Below, piece by piece: positions 26,204 to 36,008 of a stretch of 64,000 nt of DNA. How positions within the stretch are numbered: position 1 is the stretch's first letter; each line of letters begins with the position of its first letter. Made by a program: the position numbers and the translations under genes. The notes beneath the pieces are model-generated. The model had not been told where the DNA came from, searched no databases, and worked only from the letters and a program-made list of their open reading frames with translations. The stretch is from Duganella alba (GTDB lineage Bacteria; Pseudomonadota; Gammaproteobacteria; Burkholderiales; Burkholderiaceae_D): the NCBI RefSeq assembly GCF_009674495.1, contig NZ_WKJN01000028.1, positions 1 to 64,000 on the forward strand, written 5' to 3'.

Positions 26204-26642
26204 CCCTCCCAAACTGGTCGCAATTGACCACGATGACTACCATGCGGAACACATTGGTCGGACACCCGCTGGGCACCAGTTCTTTCTTACATTGCCATTC
26301 GAACCGGCCATCGCTGGAAGGATCGGGGGCGAATTCGTTGCGTTGTATCTCTTTGACCAGCAAGGCGTCCTGATCGAAGCAAAGATCGATAGCCTTGGTC
26401 CGCGAGCCTCATTGGACCACGAAGCGCGCAAGAGTCTGTACGAACAACGTCTGAAAGAACTCGGTGATGTTTCCTTTGAGCGAATAGAAATAGCGCCATT
26501 TTCAGTTGATCGCTTTGATACAACGTTTGGTCTGGTGCTTCGCGAACCCGATGACGATGATGATGTCTGGGCCGTGGAGGTTCAGCCTGGGAACTATATG
26601 GCTTTCTTTGAACCCTGGGACAGCGGCGAATATGACACGTAA
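26193..26642 (+). CDS. Hypothetical acidic protein (149 aa)
   Basis: A 149-residue acidic, soluble protein (MNSSPPKLVAIDHDDYHAEHIG). The N-terminal half contains repeated beta-strands (GHQFFLTLPFE, FVALYLFDQQGVL), a helix (ARKSLYEQRLKELGDV) and a final acidic block. Size, acidity and setting among orphan accessory genes recall immunity proteins of polymorphic toxin systems, but no matching toxin is next to it, so this is only a suggestion. It begins within the last codons of the small membrane gene (11-base overlap). Confidence 0.6.
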   Translation: MNSSPPKLVAIDHDDYHAEHIGRTPAGHQFFLTLPFEPAIAGRIGGEFVALYLFDQQGVLIEAKIDSLGPRASLDHEARKSLYEQRLKELGDVSFERIEIAPFSVDRFDTTFGLVLREPDDDDDVWAVEVQPGNYMAFFEPWDSGEYDT

Positions 26643-26746
26643 TGTGCCGCACTATTTAGCTTGGCCATCAATGCGTTTGCAGACCCTCAGGAAATACCAT
26701 TGAAGCAAGGCACGTCGGATCAGTGGCTGGCTATTTGTAAACAAAC

Positions 26747-27223
26747 ATGAAAAAACTACTCATCATTCTCTGCATGGCGTCAGTTCTTGCTGGTTGCTCC
26801 GTTGGGAGCTACCAGCGTGCACAGGGCCGAGCAAATGAGGTCAAGAATGGAATGACGGTCGCGCAAGCGATTTCTATCATTGGCATTCCGCCGACTGGTC
26901 AGAGTAAAACGTCAATTGAATGGCAGCACAGTAATGAGCCGCAGCAGCTTTATAACGGGACAACAAGCGGCTCAATTCGTTTTGAGTTGCTGGATGGTCG
27001 AATAGTCGGCATCCCGGAAGACGGCATTTTTAGCGGGACTGCGGCCAAAAACGCACGACAGATGCGGGAAGCAAGAGCGGCTGCAGAGGCTGAACAACGT
27101 CGCGCGGATGGCGAGGCGTTAATGAGGGACCAAGAGGCGCGTGCAGAGATCACCCGGCAAACGTCGCCAGCAGCACCAATGTCCAAGGAAACGCGAATGC
27201 CCAAATCTGCTACGCAAGAATGA
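26747..27223 (+). CDS. Lipoprotein with BamE/SmpA-like fold
   Basis: A 158-residue lipoprotein: a signal peptide (MKKLLIILCMASVLAGC) with lipobox LAGC, cysteine at 17. The following part includes KNGMTVAQAISIIGIPP, the pattern of small SmpA/OmlA-type outer-membrane lipoproteins, then a charged, Arg/Glu/Ala-rich coiled-coil tail from about residue 95. It sits in the AT-richer patch with no clear operon partner. The ribosome binding site is poor. Family call is moderate, lipoprotein call is strong. Confidence 0.7.
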   Translation: MKKLLIILCMASVLAGCSVGSYQRAQGRANEVKNGMTVAQAISIIGIPPTGQSKTSIEWQHSNEPQQLYNGTTSGSIRFELLDGRIVGIPEDGIFSGTAAKNARQMREARAAAEAEQRRADGEALMRDQEARAEITRQTSPAAPMSKETRMPKSATQE

Positions 27224-27298
27224 ACCAAGGCAAGTCCGCTCGTCGGCCTGGAATCGAAGACCGGCCATTAGCTGTCGGACGCTATGGAAGGAGTAACG

Positions 27299-27544
27299 AT
27301 GCTATTGATTGCCGAGGCCGCACTCCATTTAGTCGGCGATGTCCTCTTCTATAGTTTGGGGCGCTTCACAATTAGAGCTTTATCTTTTGGCCGTGTGCGC
27401 CCGAGAACGCTTAAGGAATTTTGGGAAATCAGAGCCGAGAGAGGCCTGGCAATGCAAATTTATTTTGAAATTGTTGCGATACATCTCCTAGGACTCGTAG
27501 CGCTAGCCTCCATTGCGGTTTTGGGCGTATTCCTCTATCAATAA
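27299..27544 (+). CDS. Small two-helix membrane protein (81 aa)
   Basis: From ATG 27299, with AAGGAG ending 4 bases before it; a start at 27284 would place this site inside the gene. The 81-residue product (MLLIAEAALHLVGDVLFY...) has hydrophobic segments at about 1-20 and 55-80 and a basic middle, so it is likely an inner-membrane protein with cytosolic loop. Unknown function. Confidence 0.5.
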   Translation: MLLIAEAALHLVGDVLFYSLGRFTIRALSFGRVRPRTLKEFWEIRAERGLAMQIYFEIVAIHLLGLVALASIAVLGVFLYQ

Positions 27545-27581
27545 AATGACGAAACCTATCGATCTGAACAGGGCTTTAGTT

Positions 27582-27651
27582 CCTGGCCGACCGGTTGGCC
27601 TGAAACGCTCACACGATGAGACTCGCTGACCCGTGACGCCAACCGGCCAGG
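27582..27651. repeat. Imperfect inverted repeat in front of a membrane-protein gene
   Basis: CCTGGCCGACCGGTTGGC (27582-27599) and GCCAACCGGCCAGG (27638-27651) pair over 14 bases with a 4-base bulge (GACC) in the left arm and a 38-base loop. The right arm runs into the AGGAG ribosome binding site (27649-27653) of the gene downstream. Confidence 0.6.
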
Positions 27652-27659
27652 AGCGGACC

Positions 27660-28202
27660 TTGGACCAGGAAAAGAACTTGGATGACATCGACAACCCAAT
27701 CCGGAAGCCGCTAATCTGTTTAGTGGTGGTTGCGGCAATCTTGTGGCCTGCCTATTTGCTTTTCGACTCCTATACCTGCTGGAGAAACGACTCATACCGG
27801 CAACACATACCGCCTGAAGTGGAGGTGGCGAAACTGGTCGACTCGGGAATCACGTGGGATGTGCGTGGTGGCTGTGGCGCGGCGATATTTGAGCTGACGG
27901 CCAAGGCGAAAGAAAAGCTCAGTGTTGCCGGTATAACGGCGTTGAATGATGGTGTCGCCGACGTTTCAAATGTGAACACAAGGGGTAGATCCGGTGTTTG
28001 GCAGGAAACACCCTATACCGTTGAATTGATTTCAGAAAGTGACTGGGCCGCATCCCTTGGTTGCACATGGATAAGAGCTGAGCTGCATAGCGTCATTTAC
28101 GCTGCTCTGCGTAGAGCAGGATCTTTCTATCGACGGTACAAAAACGGAACGGTACTTGTTGTGCCGGCATCCGGAATTGTGGTTTATACGTTTATGGGTT
28201 AG
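27660..28202 (+). CDS. Single-pass membrane protein, unknown function
   Basis: Preferred start TTG 27660, because AGGAG (27649-27653) sits 6 bases before it; the alternative GTG 27633 lacks a ribosome binding site and falls in the loop of an inverted repeat. The 180-residue product has one membrane helix (PLICLVVVAAILWPAYLLF, about 16-34) and an extracytoplasmic domain with four cysteines that could form disulfides. It has no named domain I recognise. AT-richer than neighbours to either side of the patch. Confidence 0.55.
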   Translation: MDQEKNLDDIDNPIRKPLICLVVVAAILWPAYLLFDSYTCWRNDSYRQHIPPEVEVAKLVDSGITWDVRGGCGAAIFELTAKAKEKLSVAGITALNDGVADVSNVNTRGRSGVWQETPYTVELISESDWAASLGCTWIRAELHSVIYAALRRAGSFYRRYKNGTVLVVPASGIVVYTFMG

Positions 28203-28242
28203 CTCAACTATAGTGAAAGTTTAAGTGTATCGAAAGGCGCGC

Positions 28243-28581
28243 ATGGGCTACGATTTCCATATAACACGCAAAGAATTCTGGTCGGATGAGGATGGACCAT
28301 CGATCTCAATAGATGAGTGGATTAGCTACGCCAATAGCGATATCGATATTCAGCCCGATCCGGAAAATGCTGGAAATGAGAACTGGATTGTTGTAATCGG
28401 TTCAGAATCATGGCCGCTTTGGTGGAGCAATTGTGGTGAAATCTACACCAAAAATCCTGATGAGCTTTTCATCAAAAAGTTAGTCTCAATTGCCAAATCG
28501 CTGAATGCAAAGTTGCTTGGTGATAATGATGAGATATATTTCTTTGATTCAGCGGGGGCCGTTATCGAGGAAAGGCGATAA
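28243..28581 (+). CDS. Immunity-like hypothetical protein (112 aa)
   Basis: From ATG 28243 (MGYDFHITRKEFW), with AAAGG 5 bases upstream; GTG 28225 is the alternative. The beginning resembles a widespread small-protein family that starts M-x-Y-(D/E)-(L/F)-HITRK followed by a D-E-G-x-x-I-x-x-x-E-W block (here WSDEDGPSISIDEWISY), often found as orphan genes near toxin or immunity loci. That link is from memory and not proven here. It is a soluble, acidic protein. One 60-base line across the gene is about 45 percent GC, well below the rest of the window. Confidence 0.6.
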   Translation: MGYDFHITRKEFWSDEDGPSISIDEWISYANSDIDIQPDPENAGNENWIVVIGSESWPLWWSNCGEIYTKNPDELFIKKLVSIAKSLNAKLLGDNDEIYFFDSAGAVIEERR

Positions 28582-28590
28582 GCAAACTAA

Positions 28591-28818
28591 CCCAAGCGCG
28601 ATGCCGACGGTTCCGCCAGCGTTACCGCCATGAGCATCGAGGAGTACCACCGGCAATCTGCTAGCGCGTTCAATGACGGGTTTTACGAGGTCGAAGTGGG
28701 GCGGAGCATACGGCAATTTGGCGCCTCGATAAATGTCTGGAGCACCTACGAGTCACGCACCGCGCCCCAAGGGGCGGTGACCGGGCGGGGAATAAACAAA
28801 CCTGATCATTTTGTTTGA
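28591..28818 (+). pseudogene. Remnant of an NTF2-like (SnoaL/DUF4440-type) gene
   Basis: From 28591 an open stretch reads (PK)RDADGSASVTAMSIEEY, then FNDGFYEVEVGR, FGASINVWSTYESR and GRGIN, which looks like the C-terminal half of the NTF2-like superfamily domain. The N-terminal half is missing (an in-frame TAA is at 28588-28590) and homology seems to end after GRGIN near 28797; the expected WWI-type final strands are replaced by a few unrelated codons and a stop at 28816-28818. I therefore call it a fragment cut at both ends. An ATG at 28630 could still express a 62-residue peptide. Confidence 0.6.
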
Positions 28819-29015
28819 TTGGAAGCGCTATTCGATTCTTGCTGAGACCTGGAGCCGAGAAAGCAAGGATAACCCATTGCCTGTTTCCTCGACCAAAACA
28901 GACTGAAAGGTGCGGTGGCTGCCGGTTGGTGGATAGGTAGCGCGGTGAATGCGGTTTAACGAAACGGCTGTTCTTGTCGCCTTTGTAACTTGAACAGCCA
29001 TTCGTGAGACCTGCC
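28819..29015. other. Non-coding stretch after the gene remnant
   Basis: About 200 bases with no convincing frame on either strand. A minus-strand open frame across 28670-29128 has no ribosome binding site and a Cys/Ser/Arg-rich unlikely composition. No promoter or hairpin stands out. Confidence 0.5.
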
Positions 29016-29603
29016 ATGCTTCCCATATCCACCTTCAGTTTTTCATCGACATTTGATGTCAAGAGCGATGCCTTCCAGGATCTGCTGCAGAAGCAGCTCG
29101 ATCGTGCGAAGAAGAACGCGGCAGCCATCGATGGCTTGTCGCGGCGTGCGGACCTGGATCAGAAGGCGCTGGCGCGGCAACGGGTGAAGGAGATCAAGGA
29201 GCAGATCGAATCCCTGCGCCGGATGCTGATGCTGTTCGGTGGCAAGGATGCCAAGGCGGTGCTACAACAGCTGAAGCAGCTGGCCAGCCAGTTGAAGCAG
29301 GCGGCCGATATTTTGAAGACGCCTTCCGGAAGCAGTGTGTCGGATACGGCCGCGTCGACCTCGGTGCCGGATGCGGGGACCGAGGCGCCGGCCACGGAGA
29401 CCACCGATGCCTATGCGGAAGGCCGCAACGCGTATGCCGCGCAGCAGGCGTCCGCCGATGCGGATGCGGTACAAGTGCCTTCTTCCTCCTACGATGCGCA
29501 GGGCGAGGAAGACGCGAAGCAGGTGGAGGCGGTTTCCCAGTCGCTGAAAGCGCTGCGCGCCATGCTGGAGAAGCAGGTCAGGAAGCAGGAACATCACGGC
29601 TGA
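29016..29603 (+). CDS. Coiled-coil protein, unknown function
   Basis: Preferred start ATG 29016 (MLPISTFSFSSTFDVKSD), 195 residues; GTG 29004 is in frame. Residues about 20-100 form a charged helical coiled coil (DLLQKQLDRAKKN, EIKEQIESLRRMLMLFGGKD, LKQLASQLKQAADIL), followed by an Ala/Thr/Ser/Asp-rich disordered linker and a final helix (LKALRAMLEKQVRKQ). No signal peptide, catalytic motif or membrane segment. High GC returns here, marking the right end of the accessory patch. Confidence 0.7.
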   Translation: MLPISTFSFSSTFDVKSDAFQDLLQKQLDRAKKNAAAIDGLSRRADLDQKALARQRVKEIKEQIESLRRMLMLFGGKDAKAVLQQLKQLASQLKQAADILKTPSGSSVSDTAASTSVPDAGTEAPATETTDAYAEGRNAYAAQQASADADAVQVPSSSYDAQGEEDAKQVEAVSQSLKALRAMLEKQVRKQEHHG

Positions 29604-29676
29604 GGCTGATGGGCGGGGGAGGACAGCGCTAAGCCGGGAAAATGCTTCCTCCGCTCTCTTAAGTACCCCGAACGAA

Positions 29677-29706
29677 AGGGTCTGACCCCATGCGGGGTCA
29701 GACCCT
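29677..29706. repeat. Palindromic GGGTCTGACCCC-type repeat
   Basis: AGGGTCTGACCCC (29677-29689) and GGGGTCAGACCCT (29694-29706) form a perfect 13-bp stem with loop ATGC, between two genes that converge. From memory, the AGGGTCTGACCCC sequence is a dispersed palindrome in many Burkholderiales genomes. It may also act as a bidirectional terminator. Confidence 0.75.
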
Positions 29707-29777
29707 GGCCGCAGCGGTGTGCGGGTTTTTCGGGTGCCGCTTGCTTTGACTGCGCTGTACGCGGCTCCGCCTGGCGC

Positions 29778-30560
29778 TTATTTGGCGGCGGCGGCTTCTT
29801 CGATCAGCTTGGCCACTTCGGCCGGGTGCGAGACCATCACCACGTGCGAGGCGCCGTCAATCACGATCGTCTTTTTCGAATTGGCCCGTTTGGCCATAAA
29901 GTCTTGCGAGGCAGCCGGAATGTTTTTGTCGGCCTTGCCGTAGATGAACCACGATGGAATGGTTTTCCAGGCCGGCGCCGGCGAGGCTTCGTTCAGCGCC
30001 GCGTCGGTGATCGGACGCTGGCCGACCGCCATCAGGCGCGCTTTGGCTTCCGGCACGTCGGCGGCGAACTGGCCGTGGAATTTGGCCTGCTGGATATACA
30101 GGTCCTTGCCGCCATCGGCCAGCGCGACCGGCGGCGCCAGCGCCGGGCCCAGGGTGCTGCCCGGGAATTTGCCGGATAGGCCGACAGCGGTTTCGCCGGC
30201 ATCCGGCGCGAACGCGGCCACGTAGACCAGCGCCTTGACGTTGCTGGCGCCGCTGGCGGCGGCGCTGATCACCGAGCCGCCGTAGGAGTGGCCAACCAGC
30301 ACCACGGGACCGCTGACGCTTTTCAGCACCGAAGCGACCGAGGCGGCGTCGGTCTTGACGCTGCGCAGATGGTTGGCGGCGCCGATGACGGTGTAGCCGT
30401 CTTTTTCCAGCTTGGCGGCAACGCCATCCCAGCTCGATGAATCGGCGAAGGCGCCGTGTACCAGCACCACGGTCGGTTTGGCATCCGCCGCGAAGGCGGT
30501 CGGGAGGGTCAGGGCGGCGGCCAGGGCGGTGACGGCGAGGCTGAAGCGGGTGGCGTGCAT
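29778..30560 (-). CDS. Exported alpha/beta hydrolase
   Basis: A 260-residue alpha/beta-hydrolase with a Sec signal peptide (MHATRFSLAVTALAAALTLPTAFA, cut near AFA). The oxyanion motif HGAFADSSSW follows the first strand, the nucleophile elbow is GHSYGG (Ser near residue 93), and the histidine is in DGASHVVMVSHP near the end. Such enzymes are EstC/hydroxynitrile-lyase-like esterases of unknown substrate, here likely periplasmic or secreted. The acid is probably in the GKADKNIP segment. Confidence 0.85.
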   Translation of the reverse strand: MHATRFSLAVTALAAALTLPTAFAADAKPTVVLVHGAFADSSSWDGVAAKLEKDGYTVIGAANHLRSVKTDAASVASVLKSVSGPVVLVGHSYGGSVISAAASGASNVKALVYVAAFAPDAGETAVGLSGKFPGSTLGPALAPPVALADGGKDLYIQQAKFHGQFAADVPEAKARLMAVGQRPITDAALNEASPAPAWKTIPSWFIYGKADKNIPAASQDFMAKRANSKKTIVIDGASHVVMVSHPAEVAKLIEEAAAAK

Positions 30561-30691
30561 GATGTTTCCTTTTTGTGGCAGGGAGTGATGATGCTAGCAA
30601 GGAAACATCGGACTGTTGATCCTCCACAGGTGCGAACCAGACTTCTGGGGGAGTCAAAACCCCGGAAATCCGTTCACCACTGTCGCCATCG

Positions 30692-31588
30692 TTACTTTTT
30701 GGCGATCTCGACCTCCCAGTCCACGCCCGAGTCGATCTTGTACTTGGCGGCGTAGTTGCCCTGGCTGATCGCCACCGCCACATCCAGCAGACTGTTCAGG
30801 TAGACCAGCGGCTTGCCTTTGGCGACGCCGCCGAAGGTGTGCTCGAACGGCGCCACCACTTTGTTGACCTCCTTGCCCTTGTGCAGGATGCGCACCTGCA
30901 CCTGGTCGTGCAGGCCGATCTTCAGTTCATCAAACAGCGACTTCGGAATGTTGGTCCAGACGTTGCCGTATTTGACGTCCAGCACCGGGATGATGCCGCG
31001 GATGGTGTCGCCGCTGCGCACCGCGTGCTGGTACGCGATCTTGACCACCGACTCGCTCGGCAGCGCCGGACCCACCTGTTCGTAGGTGATGGCGCCGGAC
31101 GCCAGGCGCGCGCCGACGTAGGCGTACACGTCGCGGCCGTGGAAGGTGTAGGACTCGCCGGAGCCGGCCAGGCGATTGACCTTTTCATCGATCTCGCGCA
31201 GCTCGGCCACGCCGTCGCGCTCGGCGATCAGCGTGAACTGGCCGTTGTCCGGGCCGACGAAGTAGCGGCCGCCCTTGGTCTTCAGCACCACCGACTTGCG
31301 CGACGTGCCCACGCCCGGATCGATCACCGACACAAACACCGTGCCTTCCGGCCAGTAGTTGGCGGTCTGGAACAGGCGGTAGCCGCCCACCCAGATGTCG
31401 TAGTCCGGGATGTTGTGGGTCAGGTCGGCCACCGTCAGTTTCGGATCGACGCCGTAGGCCACGCCGCGCATGGCCGAGACGGCGCCGTCGGAGGTGCCGA
31501 AGTCGGTTTGCAGCACCAGCGCATGCTGGGCGAAGGCCGGGGCGGTCAGCGCTACACTGAGGCAGAGGGCGGTAAGCAGTTTTTTCAT
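30692..31588 (-). CDS. Exported SAM hydrolase/chlorinase-fluorinase family protein
   Basis: From ATG 31588 (AAGGACACC before it) a 298-residue protein with a Sec signal peptide (MKKLLTALCLSVALTAPAFA). The mature part carries the family landmarks: LQTDFGTSDGAVSAMRG, DLTHNIPDYDIW, VFVSVIDPGVGTSRK and VGPDNG, so it belongs to the SAM hydroxide adenosyltransferase (DUF62) family, which cleaves S-adenosylmethionine to adenosine and methionine. That reaction is normally cytosolic; export is unusual because SAM is not known to be abundant in the periplasm. Its start lies only 7 bases past the stop of the TonB receptor gene, so the two form one operon. The catalytic proficiency is not shown by the sequence alone. 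Confidence 0.85.
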   Translation of the reverse strand: MKKLLTALCLSVALTAPAFAQHALVLQTDFGTSDGAVSAMRGVAYGVDPKLTVADLTHNIPDYDIWVGGYRLFQTANYWPEGTVFVSVIDPGVGTSRKSVVLKTKGGRYFVGPDNGQFTLIAERDGVAELREIDEKVNRLAGSGESYTFHGRDVYAYVGARLASGAITYEQVGPALPSESVVKIAYQHAVRSGDTIRGIIPVLDVKYGNVWTNIPKSLFDELKIGLHDQVQVRILHKGKEVNKVVAPFEHTFGGVAKGKPLVYLNSLLDVAVAISQGNYAAKYKIDSGVDWEVEIAKK

Positions 31589-31595
31589 GGTGTCC

Positions 31596-34043
<2,448 letters not shown>

Positions 34044-34100
34044 CGTGATTTCCTTGCGTGGTCTGGGGAGGCAGACCACGATCTTACGGGCAAGGAAATC
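34044..34100 (-). promoter_or_regulatory. Structured mRNA leader hiding the TonB-receptor ribosome binding site
   Basis: Read on the minus strand, GATTTCCTTGC (34100-34090) is perfectly complementary to GCAAGGAAATC (34057-34047), which holds the Shine-Dalgarno AAGGA. Nested inside are CGTGGTCTG and CAGACCACG (34080-34072 and 34065-34057), a perfect 9-bp hairpin with a 6-base loop. The outer stem (10-11 bp) and inner stem (8-9 bp) stack directly on one side, with a 9-base bulge (CCGTAAGAT) on the other. This would block ribosome entry unless opened, a riboswitch, thermometer or protein-binding site. Confidence 0.6.
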
Positions 34101-34136
34101 CAGTCCCTACGAACAATTGCTAATATGCTTATTCGC

Positions 34137-35642
34137 TTAGTCGGGCAGGCGCTCGTTGATGGCCAGCGCCTTGTCGATGTTCTTGACCAGCAGGTCGACA
34201 TACTTCGGATCGAGGTGATGACCGGCGACTTCGCGCAGATGCTCGATGACCTTCTCGATCGGCCACGCTTCCTTGTAGCAGCGCTTGTGCATCAGCGCGT
34301 CGAACACGTCGGCCACGGCGACGATGCGCGCGTACAGGTGGATGTCTTCGCCCTTCAAACCTTGCGGATAGCCGCTGCCGTCGAACTTCTCGTGGTGCTG
34401 GTGGGCGATGACGGCGGCCGCTTTCAGGATCGGGCGCTGCGAGCCGTCCAGGATCGACAAACCGACCGCCGGGTGCTGCTTCATGATTTCCCATTCGGCG
34501 GCGTCGAGCTTGCCCGGTTTCAGCAGCACGGCGTCCGGCGTGGCGATCTTGCCGATGTCGTGCATCGGCGCGGCATGGCGCAGCACGGCCACTTCGTCTT
34601 CCGGCAGCCCGGCTTCCAGGGCCAGCAGGTGGCACACTTCCGACATGCGACGCACGTGGTTGCCCGCTTCGTTGGAGCGCGATTCGACCACGTCGCCGAG
34701 ACGCATGATCAGCTCGGCCTGGGTGTCGGTGATTTCCTGGTTCAGCAGGATGTTGTCGAAGGCGATGGCGACGCCGGAGCAGAATACTTCCAGCAGCTTG
34801 GTGTCGATTTCCGAAATCTCTTCCACGCCCTTGAGCACCAGCAGCGACGCCTTGCCGCTGTTGTTGGGGAAGTAGCCGATGTAGGTGTCGCCTTCCACGC
34901 GCGAAATCTTGTTGCTCTTGGCGGCGTCGATCTGCGCCAGCACTTCGGGCGACATCAGCGTGCCGTCCTCGTCGCCGATCTTGGCCAGGATTTCGTAATC
35001 GTTCTCGCCGGTGATGGCGGTGGCGCCGCGCAGGCGTAGCAGCATGCTGTGTTCCAGGCGCAGCAGCGCCACGACCTGTTGCAGCAGGCCGTTGGCGAAA
35101 TCCTTCAGGTTGCGCTGGCGGAAAATATGCGAGGAGGCGGCAATCACGCGCTCCAGGCCTTCGCGGTAATTCACTTGGGCGCGGTGGGCTTCTTCCACCT
35201 TCATGATGTCGCGGTAGGCGCGCAGCGCGGCAAAGGTGGTGGTGAACAGCTTGGTGCGGTCCAGCTCCGTCTTTTCCTTGTAGTCGTTGATGTCGTAGTT
35301 GACGATCACGCGTTCTTCCGGCGCCTGGCCGGGCTGGCCGGTGCGCAGCACGATGCGGGTGAACTGGTTGTCCAGGTCTTCACGCATCCAGCGCGCCACT
35401 TCCAGGCCGCTGTCTTCCTTTTCCATGACCACGTCGAGGAACACCAGCGCGACATCGGTTTCGCGCGCCAGCACTTCCTTGGCTTCGGCGCCGCTGTAGG
35501 CGTGTACGAAGCTCAGCGCGCGGCCGTCGAGGCGGAAGCGGCTCAGCGTCAGTTTGGTGATGTCATGAATATCCGGTTCGTCGTCGACCAACAGGACTTT
35601 CCACGGTGCTAACTTGGGCGAGGCAGAGGACAAAAAAGACAT
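34137..35642 (-). CDS. Response regulator with DUF3369 and HD-GYP domain
   Basis: A 501-residue regulator. The receiver domain (about 14-145) has the acidic pair D20/D21 and phosphoacceptor D70 (FLDVVM). A DUF3369-type GAF-like middle (about 150-320) is followed by an HD-GYP phosphodiesterase domain with HDIGK near 360 and HHEKFDGSGYP near 415-426. It should hydrolyse c-di-GMP when activated by phosphorylation, opposing the two cyclases in the window. No histidine kinase is adjacent. The long AT-richer intergenic region upstream could hold its promoter. Confidence 0.92.
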   Translation of the reverse strand: MSFLSSASPKLAPWKVLLVDDEPDIHDITKLTLSRFRLDGRALSFVHAYSGAEAKEVLARETDVALVFLDVVMEKEDSGLEVARWMREDLDNQFTRIVLRTGQPGQAPEERVIVNYDINDYKEKTELDRTKLFTTTFAALRAYRDIMKVEEAHRAQVNYREGLERVIAASSHIFRQRNLKDFANGLLQQVVALLRLEHSMLLRLRGATAITGENDYEILAKIGDEDGTLMSPEVLAQIDAAKSNKISRVEGDTYIGYFPNNSGKASLLVLKGVEEISEIDTKLLEVFCSGVAIAFDNILLNQEITDTQAELIMRLGDVVESRSNEAGNHVRRMSEVCHLLALEAGLPEDEVAVLRHAAPMHDIGKIATPDAVLLKPGKLDAAEWEIMKQHPAVGLSILDGSQRPILKAAAVIAHQHHEKFDGSGYPQGLKGEDIHLYARIVAVADVFDALMHKRCYKEAWPIEKVIEHLREVAGHHLDPKYVDLLVKNIDKALAINERLPD

Positions 35643-36008
35643 ATGAACAAATTCCGCAAAATGACACTGACAGAGTGAATTTCCCGATTGTAGTCTGACC
35701 CACAGCCATTAACAACAGGCAATAAAAATTCCTGTTGCCGTGCACAACACCTTGGCTACTCTACTGTGCGCTGAGATACATATGGCGGGGTTTTAGCCGT
35801 TTGTAACGCTATGTGCACACACAACAATACTTCGTTTTTAGCAATATTGCTATCGAAAAACAAAGATTTTTGTAAAAAGTGGCGTTGAACGCCACGGCGT
35901 CGGAATTCATAAGTCCGACTAATAATGATTTGCGGATTGCGCCGTCTAATCAAAGCCACCGGTTTTCGTTACAGTAGATTCATCCGACTGAGCTAACGAG
36001 GAAACACC
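35643..36008. other. AT-rich divergent intergenic region
   Basis: 366 bases between the divergent HD-GYP and aldo-keto-reductase genes. I see two short inverted repeats: CAACAGG/CCTGTTG (35713-35737) and GTGGCGTT/AACGCCAC around 35879-35895. The middle is AT-rich with runs such as TTTTTAGCAATATTGC. A 67-codon minus-strand frame (35756-35959) has no ribosome binding site. Likely holds promoters for both neighbours, but I cannot pick clear -35/-10 pairs. Confidence 0.5.

Noticed and set aside
26204..28630. Integron attC sites between the small accessory genes
   Set aside because: The intergenic stretches lack paired RYYYAAC/GTTRRRY ends, so a gene-cassette array is not supported.
28670..29128. 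152-codon minus-strand open frame in the accessory patch
   Set aside because: No ribosome binding site, odd Cys/Ser/Arg composition, and it crosses both the NTF2-like remnant and the start of the coiled-coil gene.
34044..34100. Known SAM or SAH riboswitch in the TonB-receptor leader
   Set aside because: The structure is only about 55 bases long, consists of two stacked perfect stems, and I see no conserved core of any described SAM-sensing class.
35756..35959. 67-codon minus-strand open frame in the AT-rich intergenic region
   Set aside because: No ribosome binding site and no recognisable protein character.
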